A DNA stretch of 64,000 nucleotides from Rusavskia elegans (Eukaryota; Ascomycota; Lecanoromycetes; Teloschistales; Teloschistaceae), in contig SAUG01000011.1 of NCBI GenBank assembly GCA_011316305.1, positions 1-64,000 of the forward strand. The letters are read 5' to 3'. Under the pieces are notes generated by a model. That model made no database searches. It was not told the DNA's origin and saw only the letters and a list, made by a program, of their open reading frames with translations. The translations under genes and the position numbers were made by a program. This document shows, in pieces, positions 12,364 to 23,519 of this stretch. Position 1 is the first letter of the stretch. Every line of letters begins with the position of its first letter.

Positions 12364-13422
12364 ATGTCTGTTTTTGTCCTTCCCCAACATCTGACTCGAG
12401 AACAAATTGATGGGCATTGGGACTTTGATGCGCTCTCAGGCGCAGTACCACCCGATATCGATCCAACCGAAATCTACAGTCCCACTCCCAAACCCTCCTG
12501 TCCCCGACCGAGTCCAACCGACGATGAAAGGACTGAGGTCCAGGAAGCCAGCGCGGCAGGTGATCTGGCGACAGTGGAAAAGATAACGGCCCCTTGGAAA
12601 GGGAATATGCGCGCCTTCAGTACAGCCTTCATCGCAGCAGTGGAGGGGGACCACTGGGCTGTCGCTTCATACCTGCTCGAGCATGGGCTCCCAGTCGAAC
12701 CCTACCATTTCCGAGCTGCCGTCAATCGGAAGGCCTATCCCTTCATGCAACTTTGCCTCGATCATGGCTACGATATCAACCTTCCCCACAGTCCATTCAC
12801 TATAGGTATCCTGGAAGACTACATTGATGACGAGCATCTGACTCGATGGTTACTTGATCATGGCGCCGACGTCAATTCGGAAAGAATCTGTCACGGGGAC
12901 AAGATGGGCGAGACCGCTATGTCTTTTGCCGTGGCACGCGCGCCCTTCAGTACAATCAAGCTGCTCATAGAAAGAGGTGGACCGGGAACATTCAGGTGCG
13001 GCCATCTACTGTGGTCTGCTGTCTTTCGGAAGTTGCCCGACCGTATTCAGGTCATGGAATATCTTTTGGAGAATGGAGCTGCTGCCGACGTCAAAAGCCT
13101 TGAGTACGACGATCGCCCGGAGGCTGCATACCAAGCTGATTGGGTCATCGGACGGGGGACGCCTCTACATATGGCAGCCTACTGTGGGCATTTGGACGCA
13201 GTGAAATTGCTTATCGCCTGGGGTGCCGATCCTTCTCAGCCAGACTCTAAAGGTCGACTTGCATTTGATCGAGCGGAGACACAAAGTTGGCGGAAATACC
13301 ACGAAGGATGCCAAGATCTCGCAGGCCGTGATTATGAGGGGGTTATGGCATACTTGAAATCACTTACTGAACAGAACGCTTTCTCAGCGGGAGTCTCGAG
13401 AAACAGACTGGAACGACTGTAG
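12364..13422 (+). CDS. Ankyrin-repeat protein, 352 aa
   Basis: Single-exon gene starting at ATG 12364, about 20 bases after a TTATAAG stretch that may be the core promoter. Residues 1-60 are Pro-rich (PTPKPSCPRPSPTDDE). From about residue 60 on, helix pairs of ankyrin type follow: AVEGDHWAVASYLLEHGLPV, TRWLLDHGADVNSE, IKLLIERGG, VMEYLLENGAAADV and the canonical GTPLHMAAYCGHLDAVKLLI. There is no signal peptide or transmembrane helix, so it is probably an intracellular protein-binding scaffold. Partners are unknown. The reading frame is intact and of normal composition. Confidence 0.88.
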   Translation: MSVFVLPQHLTREQIDGHWDFDALSGAVPPDIDPTEIYSPTPKPSCPRPSPTDDERTEVQEASAAGDLATVEKITAPWKGNMRAFSTAFIAAVEGDHWAVASYLLEHGLPVEPYHFRAAVNRKAYPFMQLCLDHGYDINLPHSPFTIGILEDYIDDEHLTRWLLDHGADVNSERICHGDKMGETAMSFAVARAPFSTIKLLIERGGPGTFRCGHLLWSAVFRKLPDRIQVMEYLLENGAAADVKSLEYDDRPEAAYQADWVIGRGTPLHMAAYCGHLDAVKLLIAWGADPSQPDSKGRLAFDRAETQSWRKYHEGCQDLAGRDYEGVMAYLKSLTEQNAFSAGVSRNRLERL

Positions 13423-14575
13423 GATACCACGCGAACATCGGCCGACGCAGGGCTTCCCCTCTAGGATATGGCCAACGTCGTAAACGACTGAATCAAGGTC
13501 CTTTCACTTTGACGGTTGGTGGTGAATGGTGCGGTCCGAAGTGTATCGATGCGCATTCTCAGCCCAGCAGGTATCAGATGGCCCTTCACTGGTCCCAGAT
13601 ATATCCAAGCAACCTGACGTCTGCTCGCTCACAGCCTCATGCAGATCCAATCAAGGATCATGAGCATTGAACCATCTGGGCTGCGATTGCTGCGTCAAAC
13701 ATAGGTCCAACAGGGCACATAGATCGCCATAGCCATATTATTGGTCTCCAAACATTTCAATAATCTGCGTCCCGTCGCCCCGGAAAAGCAACTGACAGAA
13801 CCACGAGTTGCAAGGCATTCTCGACCAATCAGCTTGAGACATTCGCATTCTGAAGGCTTCGTTGACTGCCTTGACAGAAGATCCACAAGCACTGGACACG
13901 GGGATCTCAAGACCGCTCTTGCCGAAGGCCTTTCAACACTCATAGTCACGCCTAGCTTGCTCGGATATCGGAAAATTCATCGCCTTCTTTCAACCCGTCG
14001 AACTGTAGACTCCACCCGTAAAGCATTGTCTCCAACCCGACAAGACATAGTCGGCCAGTCCTCCTACCAGGGGCAAATGTAGGCGCAGGCTTCATTAACC
14101 CATTCGGAGTAGCTGTCGTGATTTAGCAAGAGGCCATCGCTGATAGGCCTGCAGATCCGGGAATCGGAGCCTAGGGGCTTGAATGGTGGCCAAGTTCTCT
14201 GTCGTGTAGAGCTAGGGCACCGGGCAAGGCTGCTGTGTGTGCTTCACTGATGAATAGAGACGGATATCTACCCAGTACCGTAAAAGATGTAGACTCGCCG
14301 CCTTTTTTATTATTCTATCAAAATGTGGCTCATCGTGATGCTTACCCCAATGCCTCTTGCTTGGCGTATAGACACTAAATACAACGACGAACGATGTCAT
14401 CAATCCAGCACGTCATGAAGGACATAGTCTGCTTCGCTCGATTGCTTAATAGAGCTTCAGGATGAAGCTCATCATAAATCAAGAATAGCAGGGCCCCCCT
14501 ACAGCTCGCAACTGGGTACCATGTCGTAGCCGCTTACGCTTGTAAGAGCTGAAGGCAACCACTGCGACGATGGAT
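13423..14575. other. Intergenic, no supported gene
   Basis: About 1.15 kb between the ankyrin gene and the 3' end of the first lectin gene. Overlapping frames of 60-113 codons occur on both strands around 13700-14080 but show no motif and no consistent exon structure. Confidence 0.45.
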
Positions 14576-15347
14576 CTAGCCGAGGTACTGCAGAATCCAT
14601 GCCTGATTGCTGGCGACAGGTGTACGCCTCGGGTACACGAGGATAGGGGTTCCAGTCGCGTTATTGCCTCTGGAAAGATCAAGGACACCGGGTATCCCCT
14701 GATTGACGAAGCTGGTTGTGTAACAACAAGAGTCAGCATTGTGCACTCCATTAAAACTACAATCTCTGTATGCTTGGAGACCTACACAACAGGTTGGCCA
14801 TCGAGGTTCTCGGCTGCGCCGAAATCCAATTTCCAGCGGACTCGTTTATCATACGGTGGTGCATAGAGCGCTTGGGTAACCTTGCCGCCTATACACATTC
14901 AGTTTCATGTGATCTTGTACGGCAGTTAGAAACTCGTACTTTGGACGGCGGTCAGTAGAAGTCCAGTTGCCCTGTTATAGATCATCGTGTTGTCGTAAGA
15001 GGCAGCATCGATAAACGGGAGTATCCACTGCTGGGTCAGGTCATCGTCTCTCGGAGGCCTTAGTTATTCATGTGTCAGCTGACGGCTATAATGTTTGTGT
15101 TGGGATGAGAAAATAATTACATGGAAACCACTGCAGATCCGACGGTTGTATCATTGATGGCAGCGACGTTCCCAGTGAGATGATTAACGAGACAATATCG
15201 CCCCGACTTCCACCATTGATAGCGGCTGTCGTGCGGTGATTCGTTGGCTGTATCAGTCTGGCAAAGAGGGATCTGAGGGATCCCCGCAGATGCAACGATC
15301 GTTGAGCAACAAGCGAGAATGATGGAGCATATCTTCAGTTGCACCAT
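14576..15347 (-). CDS. Secreted ricin-B-type (beta-trefoil) lectin, 189 aa
   Basis: Four exons (15121-15347, 14940-15058, 14788-14888, 14576-14698) join in frame to 189 aa. The start ATG at 15347 opens a clear signal peptide (MVQLKICSIILACCSTIVAS). Beta-trefoil lectin features follow: YCLVNHLTGNVAAIND, QQWILPFIDA, YNRATGLLLTAV, RVRWKLDF and the C-terminal GVLDLSRGNNATGTPI ending in NQAWILQYLG. Each subdomain has the usual Q-x-W or related Trp. The product should be an exported carbohydrate-binding protein. It is divergently arranged with a paralogue at 16747, and the first exon ends of both have the same phase and a similar SVVAM/AVVSM junction. Sugar specificity is unknown. Confidence 0.85.
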
Positions 15348-15354
15348 GTTGATT

Positions 15355-15438
15355 GAGAAATGGTTGGATTGTCGGGGAAAGTGGTTGAGATGTCGGGGAA
15401 AATGGTTGAGCTGTCGAGAGAACTGGTCGAGTTGTCGA
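15355..15438. repeat. Tandem repeat, four 21-bp units, in the lectin 5' region
   Basis: Four imperfect 21-base copies of a GGAAAATGGTTGAGCTGTCG-like unit lie head to tail. They begin 8 bases upstream of the ATG of the minus-strand lectin gene, so they occupy its 5' UTR or promoter. Units differ at a few positions each. It may be a cis-regulatory repeat or simple slippage. Confidence 0.85.
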
Positions 15439-16746
15439 GAGACGTCTTCAGGCGTTGTAGCTTTTCAAGATGATCGAGCTGGGCACTTCAGAGAATGTTC
15501 AAACAGCCTTGGTTTACCCAACCCCGCTCTTTCTTTGCAAAGTATGGTGATTGTAACATTGCATATGCAGCTGATCCTTAAAGACCAGGAAATGATTGCT
15601 CAACGGAGACGTTGGACATCTGTACAGGATGATTCCCTGTAAGCGAAGTGTGTGATATCATGATTTCAATACTGCAGCGCCAATCCTGCATATGGAATAA
15701 TTTCCAGTTGGAGGGTACTAGCGATATCGGATGATTCGCCCTCATAGCTCTTGACTGGAATTCCAACCAAATGCGAAGCACAGGGTCGCTTCTTTCCGCA
15801 TGAACCTCAAGCGGTCGGCATCATACTGGCGAAGGGCGATAGCGTGCCGGAGTCCATCATGTACCTCCGATTGCACCCAGAATCCGCACTGAAGGTGCTT
15901 CGTCCTCGGTCAAGTATCACCAGACGGTATGTCAAGCCAGCCAAAGCCAAGGATAGGCAGCCACAGACTGTAAGAATCCAAGAAGAATGGATGCAAGCGC
16001 TCATGAAATTGCGTGCTACGGCAAATTGAACCTGATTCCGTAAAGAATTCATTTCGCTGTCCAAAATAAAAGAGGGGAATCTGCAATCATGTCACCCGCG
16101 GAAAACGAGCATCGGTGGGCTCGTCGGGTGCAGAGCAGGTGTGATTATGATTGGCAATGTTGTTGCCCTTGTTATGCATAAGGACTGATCTGATCGTTGA
16201 TAGACGAGCAACTCGCGAAACGGTGTGCTTGGTTCTGCATCGATGCTTTCCGTTTTGCGTGGAAATGAGGAGGTCTTGCATGCATACCGCCGACAGCTGG
16301 TGACAGCAATCGAGCATCGCGCATACATGCTGGACATACGCCAATCGTGTTGCTCTTGTTGTGCACGGGTGTTAGGACTATGGAATCGTGGCGAAGGTGC
16401 AGTATCAACGAGATCGAACTGTTACCCCACGCAAGTTGCAGTCGGCTGGACTCTTATATTTTGGAGATCCACAGCAATGCCAAGTTATACTGCAGAAACT
16501 GGGGCACCGTTGCGTCGACATGCATGTCCCCGGAATTGTCTAGAATCTTGTGTCCTGTATCTTGCACTGCTCATGCCATGTGATGCAATACAGTTCGATC
16601 GATGCATTTTGCGGTGTGGTGCCACGCTTGAAAGTACAGATATCCATCTGGTGAGGAGGATATACGTAGGCTCCCTTTGGACGGATTATTTAGGCTGGCC
16701 GATCCTCCCAAGTGACAACTTGTAACAAAACTTCTCTGGTCAAGAC
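15439..16746. other. Shared upstream region between divergent lectin genes
   Basis: About 1.3 kb separates the two lectin starts once the 21-bp repeats are set aside. Several frames of 75-166 codons overlap on both strands (for example plus 16225-16725 and 15751-16029). None has a domain or family resemblance, and they are treated as chance frames. The interval presumably contains both promoters. Confidence 0.4.
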
Positions 16747-17447
16747 ATGGGGTACTCAGCTTTAACCACTTTGTTCGCTGCCTTGGCCATCGCACAGACA
16801 CCGCCTATCATACCATTTGTACAGCAAGCACCAAGCCCTCAATATACGGATTACTGGAGTCTAGGTGTCTATCGTTTCGTCAACGTTGCTACCGGCAACG
16901 CTTTAAGCGTGCGGGACTCAAGTTTAAACTCCTCAGTTGTAGCCATGTAGGTCCACTATCGGCTAGCTCGCAGCTTTTCCACGTCGTTAATGCTAGATAG
17001 GCCCGTCTCGGACAACGATAACGGCCAGCGCTGGCATCTTATTGACCCTCACTACAACTACTATGGAGTCTGGGTCGTGAATAACGGAAGCGGAGCGGCC
17101 TTGAAGGGATTCGGATGTTTGGCAGTCCAAGACAGCACATGGTCAGACTCGACGCTAACCAAGACAGTGAACCAGCCGCTTCGGGCGACGGCTATCATTC
17201 CAGATGATGTTAGCAATCTCTGGGGAATGCCATGGTTCGGACCTGGGACTTCATCGATGCAAGTGTATCCAGCCTCCATGGTTACCTCCACTGACGAACG
17301 GACAGGCTCGAGTCGGTACAATTCAGACGCGATGCTGCACTTGACCTCCTGGGGTCGAACAAGACAGCTGGAGCTGCTGTGTATTTGATCAAATGGAATG
17401 GGCAAAACAAAGCACAGCGCTGGGAGGCGCAATTTCTTGGATCTTAA
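16747..17447 (+). CDS. Secreted ricin-B-type (beta-trefoil) lectin, 194 aa
   Basis: Three exons (16747-16946, 17001-17264, 17327-17447) join in frame to 194 aa. The ATG at 16747 opens a signal peptide (MGYSALTTLFAALAIAQT). YWSLGVYRFVNVATGNALSV, GQRWHLIDP, WVVNNGSGAALKG and a C-terminal AALDLLGSNKTAGAAVYLI with QRWEAQFLGS match the three lectin subdomains. It is a diverged paralogue of the minus-strand lectin at 14576-15347: the first exon has the same boundary phase, while the middle section has no second intron and a longer insert. It is likely an extracellular glycan-binding protein. Confidence 0.82.
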
Positions 17448-17652
17448 TGGTATAGATAAATCCAAGGCGAGGAGGCTGACAAGTCGGAGATGCTTGATAA
17501 GTCAGTGCGAAAAGCGTGACTGTTACGTCTGCTCAGAGCACCAGATGGCAGTTCGGACTCAGGTTGTATCGGGGGAGCTATCACCGAACAGACTTAGTCG
17601 GTGTCTCTGCCAATGAGGCTTAGCTCCAAAGCTTGGCATCACCAGGGTTCTT

Positions 17653-17690
17653 CCCCTGAGCCCCTGAGCCCCTGAGCCCCTGAGCCCCTG
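17653..17690. repeat. 8-bp minisatellite (CCCCTGAG)n
   Basis: Four perfect head-to-tail copies of CCCCTGAG and a partial fifth. This is simple slippage-type tandem DNA in a non-coding interval. Confidence 0.95.
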
Positions 17691-17783
17691 GGATGAAGAC
17701 CGTAGCAGTAGATGGGATGAATGTGTCAACATCATCACAAGCAAATAGATGTACACATAGTAGTTCTGTGCCTGATGGTGGCG

Positions 17784-17795
17784 TTAGGGTTAGTT
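17784..17795 (+). repeat. Interstitial telomere-like motif
   Basis: GTTAGGGTTAG contains nearly two TTAGGG units in G-strand orientation, opposite to the terminal array, about 17.8 kb inside the chromosome. It is short enough to be chance or a repair footprint. Confidence 0.6.
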
Positions 17796-18712
17796 GGGCT
17801 TGCGGAGGTGACTTTTATTTGTCCGCTCCTGCATGTCTGATGTCTAAGTAGCCCCTTCCCCACACTTCAGCTAGCCACGTTTTGGCGCCACGTCGTTTGT
17901 TGCTTGCTATAGGTTAGTTGGTGCCACCCACCACCGACCATTCTGGAGCCTATAAGGCTGTCTGGCCACATGCTCGGACTTTACCCCATGAGCACTCGTG
18001 GAGATTCATTCCCCATGTACTTCATGGCCGACTTCAATATTCTAATGAGATTCCATCAACATTCAAAGAAACTGTTTTTCGAAAAGACTGCTTAGGCATC
18101 TTGGAAAAGGAGAACTGTCCGCTTGGCACGGCGAAGAAAGGGATTATGGTCGTGGAGAATGAGCATATGCACTTCTAGATCTTCACACTCTGGGGGAAAG
18201 TGAAAGCACCGAACACATGAGCAAATCAGCACATGCTACAATTGGCGACCGTTCGGCTTACATTTCGTAGATCACTACCCAAAATCCCGATTCGGCTCCC
18301 AATCTTGTTCGTCTGTAAAGTCCGTGCTCTCAGCCACGACCGTCCTGCATGTCTGTGTAACCTCATTCCGTCCACAACAAAAGGCGTTCATTACTTCTCT
18401 CGGACCTCCTTCTCGCTAAGCACATGTCTAGCGTGTGAATGCGTTATCATTCTAGCTTATCTTCCACGTCTGGCTACCTGTTACTGGAATGATGTTATCC
18501 GCATTGTAATAGGAAATACACAATGCACGTTTCTATTGGACGCCACTCAGAGATAACTAACTTGAATGGAAACGGGATTTGCCAGGACGCTGGTCTAGAC
18601 TCAAGCCTGCGACCGCGATTCGAGGCTGATGTGACGCAAGGCGTATTTGAGGTGAGAAAGGCTTTCGAGACACACTACCCACAAGAAAGGTCCAGTGTGG
18701 AGTGGATGTCGT

Positions 18713-18720
18713 GTATAAAT
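18713..18720 (+). promoter_or_regulatory. TATA box, probable, of the metzincin gene
   Basis: TATAAATA lies about 150 bases upstream of the preferred ATG at 18865. This supports the shorter start over the in-frame ATG at 18523, which would place the TATA box inside the coding sequence. Confidence 0.5.
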
Positions 18721-18864
18721 AGGGGCATCTCGGTGCTGCATCTCTTGTTTTGTATTCCATTGCGCTGCAAGTTAAGTGTCCCATATCTAAACAGCCACTT
18801 GAAATCTACTATTCTGGCCGAACTTCCCAAAGACTGGTGTGGCACACCTTATTCTGACTTCAAA

Positions 18865-19623
18865 ATGTCTGCCTCAAAACCTGGAAACAAGGAGATCCTT
18901 CTCCAAGCGACGGCTCAAGAGCTAGGGACGGAAGCTCTTGAGACCGTCAAGCTCTCGGAAGTTCCAAAGACTGTACCAGAAGTTACAGGCACACTTCCTA
19001 GTAGTCCTCATTGTGTTACGCAATCCTCGATTCCTCAGAACCTCAAATTTGATCCTGCCGCGATCATGGTCGGCCTCCAATCCAAAGTTCCACGCTGGAA
19101 ACCCGGTTCCGTCGTCAAGTGGACAGCTTGGCGCATGGGATATGCATCTCGACAGGACGCAGAATATGCAGCAGTCCACCTTAGCCTCGCGGCGGAGCAA
19201 TGGAACAAAGCCCAGATTGGTGTCACCTTTGAATATGTTCGCCTGGCCAAGGACGCCAGCTTTGTCATTTGTCACGGTGGTGATGCCGGAAATACGCTGG
19301 CCAGAGCCTTTTTCCCCAACGAGGACGATCTCAGCTTTGTGTACGTCTATTCGGCCGCTTTCACAGAGGGGTGGAAGGAGAACCTTTGGAAGGTGCTCAC
19401 TCATGAGTTGGGCCATGTTCTCGGCCTGAGGCATGAGTTTGCTGCTTCGGAAGGTGCAGGTGCAGTACAGTTTGGCGAGAAGAACGATTTATCGGTGATG
19501 AACTATCGGAAGGAGCCTCCAGAGTTGCAGCCTTCGGATATTAAGGCTACCAGAGACTTCTATGGACTGCCTGTGGGGACAAAGATCTCTACCACCCCTA
19601 TTGTGGACTATAGCCCTATGTGA
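18865..19623 (+). CDS. Metzincin-type zinc metalloprotease (M10/M12-like), 252 aa
   Basis: The frame is open from 18523, but I choose the ATG at 18865, after which composition becomes protein-like and a TATA box sits suitably upstream; the longer form would be 366 aa. Near residue 190 is THELGHVLGLRHEF, an HExxHxxGxxH zinc site with the following acidic residue typical of metzincins, and then SVMNYRKE, the Met-turn. The upstream part has EQWNKAQIGVTFEYV and FVYVYSAAF strands of a matrixin-like fold. No signal peptide, prodomain Cys switch or membrane helix is seen with this start, so it may act inside the cell or leave by an unconventional route. The active-site set is complete and it is probably catalytic; the substrate is unknown. 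Confidence 0.85.
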   Translation: MSASKPGNKEILLQATAQELGTEALETVKLSEVPKTVPEVTGTLPSSPHCVTQSSIPQNLKFDPAAIMVGLQSKVPRWKPGSVVKWTAWRMGYASRQDAEYAAVHLSLAAEQWNKAQIGVTFEYVRLAKDASFVICHGGDAGNTLARAFFPNEDDLSFVYVYSAAFTEGWKENLWKVLTHELGHVLGLRHEFAASEGAGAVQFGEKNDLSVMNYRKEPPELQPSDIKATRDFYGLPVGTKISTTPIVDYSPM

Positions 19624-22600
19624 TTTTGGGTTCGCCTACGGTCCAAAGGATGCTAGTCTGAAGAGAGAACACGGTTTGATATTGGCGGAAAGGATATGCT
19701 TTTTCACTCTCAAGCCAATGTCACAAAGGCAGCTTTGCACATCATGGTACTTCGATGTCTTTCAGGGTCATGTCACTCGCCTGATTCGCAATCAAAGCCC
19801 CTATTTTTGGTCAGAGGTGACATGATCTGGGTAACGGTTGTGGCAGATTGGTAGGGAAAGTGGAATACATTTGGTGTTTTGTTGGTAATGTCCCATGCAC
19901 CTCTAGAAAGGTGTTATATTGGTCTAAGGCCAACACTAGTAGAAGTCTGAGAGCCGGGACAGGTTGGGTATTTAATTTGAAATCTAAGTCTATCAAGCTG
20001 GACCATCCACATGCGGCTTTACTTTGCGCCCCACCACTGTCCCACGCCATACTCGTTGAGTTCTGCATGCCAAATCCTTCTGCATTCTTCTATAAACCCT
20101 CTACTTGTCTTCGTCAACGTTTTGCAACCACTCCACACGTTAAGGTATCATAGCTCAACAGAGAGCGTGTAGAGCCGGGAACTGACGAATACAGCTCTAA
20201 GTATCGGTCCAACGCACATAGTAAACAGCACTCCCGTACGTCTTGAAGAACAATGTCGCTGTTCGAAAGCGCGAGCGCTGTATTCAACTTTATAACATGG
20301 TCAATCACAACGGAGAGGTCATTCCGTGGGATGCCGGCTCCCTCGTCGGTAATGCTGTAAGACGGCGATATGTTGCACACCAGTCATGAAATATCCTCAT
20401 CCGTGGATAAGCACCTTCATCCACGGATAAATTGACCACGCCGATAGAAGGCTCTGCTCACTTTATAACCGACATCTCCGCCAATAGATATACTTTATAG
20501 ACTTTTCTTACTAATGAGGCCTCTGCGATCCGTCGATAAGGCTGTGATATCTATAGAGACTACTGCGCCGGCGAAAATTGATATCATAGCGCTTCTCCAG
20601 CGCTTCTCCCTTCCCTCCTCCTTCTGATACTGCCCCCATTATTTCTTGCTTCCTCATAATACTCCGCAAGTGCCTCGTCGAGATCCACCTCTTCTATCAA
20701 GAAATCCAATCCCTAAACGCCTGTTTTGCTTCTATTTACCTTTAATATCTTCTGGTTTATATCTTAATCTCGTAGTTTCGCTACGGCCAGCTTTGCTCGC
20801 GCTATATTACTTCAACAGGACTCTAGTCGGGTATCCTTAAGCCTTACCCCTTCATATCCTCCATAAAAGAATTTACCTCCAAAGGCCTAGCCGATTGGGG
20901 ACGAAGAAGACGGCAGCGGCGGCGACATCGACAATAATAATGATATAGTTAACAGTGGTCTTGATACTCCACGTAAAAAGGAGCATATACAGAAACGAAA
21001 GCCTAAGAAATGATAGGTTCTTTATGGTATAGAAGGTCCACTGTAAAGACCTTATAAGCTATGCCCCTTGAAGTTATCTATACGCTAAGGCGACATCGTC
21101 CATGGACAAACGTATTGAATCAGGGATAGAGTACGTCTATCTATGGGAAGCAGGTCCCTTTACTCGTAGATTCATCTTAAAAGTACATCCGTAAATGGAA
21201 ACGTCGACTACGGACGAAGACTTTGATCCATGGACGACGCTGATCTACGAGTGGTGTGCAATAGATACCCTTCCCAGAACGCGAAAATCTCTATAAATAT
21301 CAAGACATCGATGCTCGGTCTCATCAAGGCCAGTTTGTCCTGAAATTTGCTCTGGTGTAGGGATTACAAGACGGTGCTCTCAGCTGCTGATTTGGCACTT
21401 TGGTGAGGGAACGACCATTGAAGTCGTTGGGTCCACAATACGAAGGTGACTGTTGACTATAACGATGACCAAGCGCTTGTGAACGCTACGCTCTCCGCAT
21501 AATATGGCCTTTGGAACCACGAAATTTGTATTATCCATTTTAAATACCCGATCCAATGGCTGGTGAATGAGGTCCGTATCGTAAAACGTTGACTTGGCTG
21601 CCCGGTGGTCCCTCCTCTGTCAGTGTGAGTCCCACGTCGCTTTGATGCCTTGGACAACACCATCAAATATCTTTATACCGAAAGATCCGTTAAGCGATAT
21701 ATGACTCGGAATGCGCCTTCAATGAATTGCGCAGGCTGAGAGGCAGTATTCTTTTCACTGTCAAGATTTAATCTTTCAACTAGTACTTCTGAGGCGTGAT
21801 GGGACCTCATGGAGATGGACGAACACAAAAGAGTACTATACGTCGTAGTGACTCTATGTACAGATGACTATGATGGCCGTATCAGTTTAAGGCTGCCACA
21901 ACACATCATCGCAGTTCTTCTGGTTTTCTTGTACCAAATATATTGCATCACATGACACTCGCTTGCTTGTGTGAGACATGGACAACACAATAGATGACAC
22001 TTGACCGCTGACAAGTAATAAGAAACACGTATCGGATGTTTGTCCAGGCCTTCAACAGTTACGAATGCGGGTTGCACTCAGTCGAGTTGCTTTTCAAACC
22101 TAGATCATCAGTCCTTAGCTCTCGCATCGCCTGATCATAACTTGACCCAGCAGAGCCCACTTTTGACATACTTACGACCACCGTCACCTCATCAACATAC
22201 TCAACTACGATGTGCAAAACACGCTGCGCATCCGTGAGATACACTTGTGGCAGTCACAGTCCCACAACTAAAACCCTAGAACGCTGTCCTAAATCGAGAA
22301 TCTGCGGTACTCCTTGCTCCTATGCTCCACGCTATCATGTGACGGATATCCATCCGGGTCCGTGTGGACGGTATGAGCATATGAAGAGGGATTAAGATGC
22401 AATGAAATCGAGATAGAATATGGAGGATGGGTTGTGGCGAAATGATGAGTCGCGTGAGATAGACTGTACCCGGCAACTCTTGGAATCCAAAGTTGTTACC
22501 TCCCATGCCACAAAGGCATGAGACACATACGATAATACACGTGATTTGAACCGAGTTTGATTTCCCGACTCATGCATCATATTGTTCAAATTGAGACTTA

Positions 22601-22780
22601 CAAAGCTATAAAACATCTTTCCCCCCCCCCTGGGGGGCTCCTGTCTGGGGTTATATTGAGTTTTCATATATACATGTATGTTCTATCAACGTTATATGCG
22701 GCAACGATTGTTGCATTTCACGTACAAAGAAATTTCACAGCCAAAGCAATTCGTCAGGCAAGGTTTGCAGCGTCCTTCCA
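19624..22780. other. Long intergenic stretch, no supported gene
   Basis: About 3.1 kb with only short overlapping frames. From 20390 to 21310 the DNA becomes TA-richer and holds a short inverted repeat (20399-20428), suggesting an old degraded mobile element, but no transposase motif was found. A C10/G6 homopolymer pair occurs at about 22621-22638. Confidence 0.45.
20399..20428. repeat. Perfect 10-bp inverted repeat
   Basis: ATCCGTGGAT and ATCCACGGAT are separated by ten bases and would form a hairpin. It may be the end of a degraded DNA transposon or MITE; no partner end was located. Confidence 0.6.
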
Positions 22781-23486
22781 CGACGTTATATATAATTATC
22801 AGCTTCTAATATTTCCGCTATATCTACCTGCTATACTGCGAAGTAATTATCTACGTCCGTTACCTCGGCTATATTTATCGTATAACCCGTACCTAAACGC
22901 TCTACTAAGTTATTAAGGTACTCTTTAGCCCGCGTAGCTTTAAGAGGGTCGCTAGCTATAGGGTCGCCTGCCAGTACGCTGGCTACTATAGCTAGAAGCT
23001 TTACCCGGTCGATTAGACTAAAAGGAGGTAGAGAAGTCGGATAGCACGTTTTAAAGGCGGTAAGGAGGAAATCTTTATTAAAGTCGGAATAGGTTACTCT
23101 AGCTATAATAAGATAGTCGACGACCGCGCGGGTAGATATAGTTATTACGGATATAGAAAGGTACTACCGTTTAGTTTAGCTGCGGTATAGCTATTACGGG
23201 AGTATATATATATATACGGGATTTTAAGCTTATATTACTAGTAAAAGAAAAAGAAGCGATAACTGCGAGGTATACTTATCTATAAAAATTTCTACGTTAA
23301 ATTATCGGTAGAAGGATACGTTATATTACTAAGCAAATTTAAATTAAAATTCTATAGAACCGTTATTTATATTATCTAAACTAGGGTATAAATTCTACTA
23401 CCGTATATTTAATACTGGTATACCAACGCTTAGTTTGCTCACCGAACCACTGGTTTACCGAGTACCAAAGCCAAAATAAATAACTA
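22781..23486. other. AT-rich RIP-like flank of the mariner element
   Basis: Gene-free, TA-dominated DNA to the left of the mariner insertion. It is strongly mutated and unassigned. It may be a further, older repeat into which the mariner element inserted. Confidence 0.55.
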
Positions 23487-23519
23487 CGGAAGATGGTACT
23501 AAAAGTCCAAAATATCGTT
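23487..23519. repeat. Left terminal inverted repeat of the mariner element
   Basis: Matches the reverse complement of 28441-28473 over 33 bases except for transitions, as RIP would produce. It is preceded by TA. Confidence 0.9.

Larger units (their letters stand above)
17448..18864. other. Intergenic with minisatellite and promoter elements
   Basis: No gene is firmly supported. An 86-codon plus frame (17918-18178) lacks recognisable motifs. The interval contains an 8-bp minisatellite (17653-17690), a two-unit interstitial telomere motif (about 17784-17795) and, near its right end, the probable promoter of the metzincin gene. Confidence 0.45.

Noticed and set aside
15355..15438. Regular repeats as a CRISPR array
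   Set aside because: Units are directly adjacent with no spacers, and the organism is a eukaryote.
16225..16725. 166-codon plus-strand frame between the lectin genes
   Set aside because: No domain, odd composition, equally long frames on the other strand. Treated as chance.
18523..18864. N-terminal extension of the metzincin frame
   Set aside because: Contains a TATA box, lacks protein-like character, and adds no signal peptide or prodomain.
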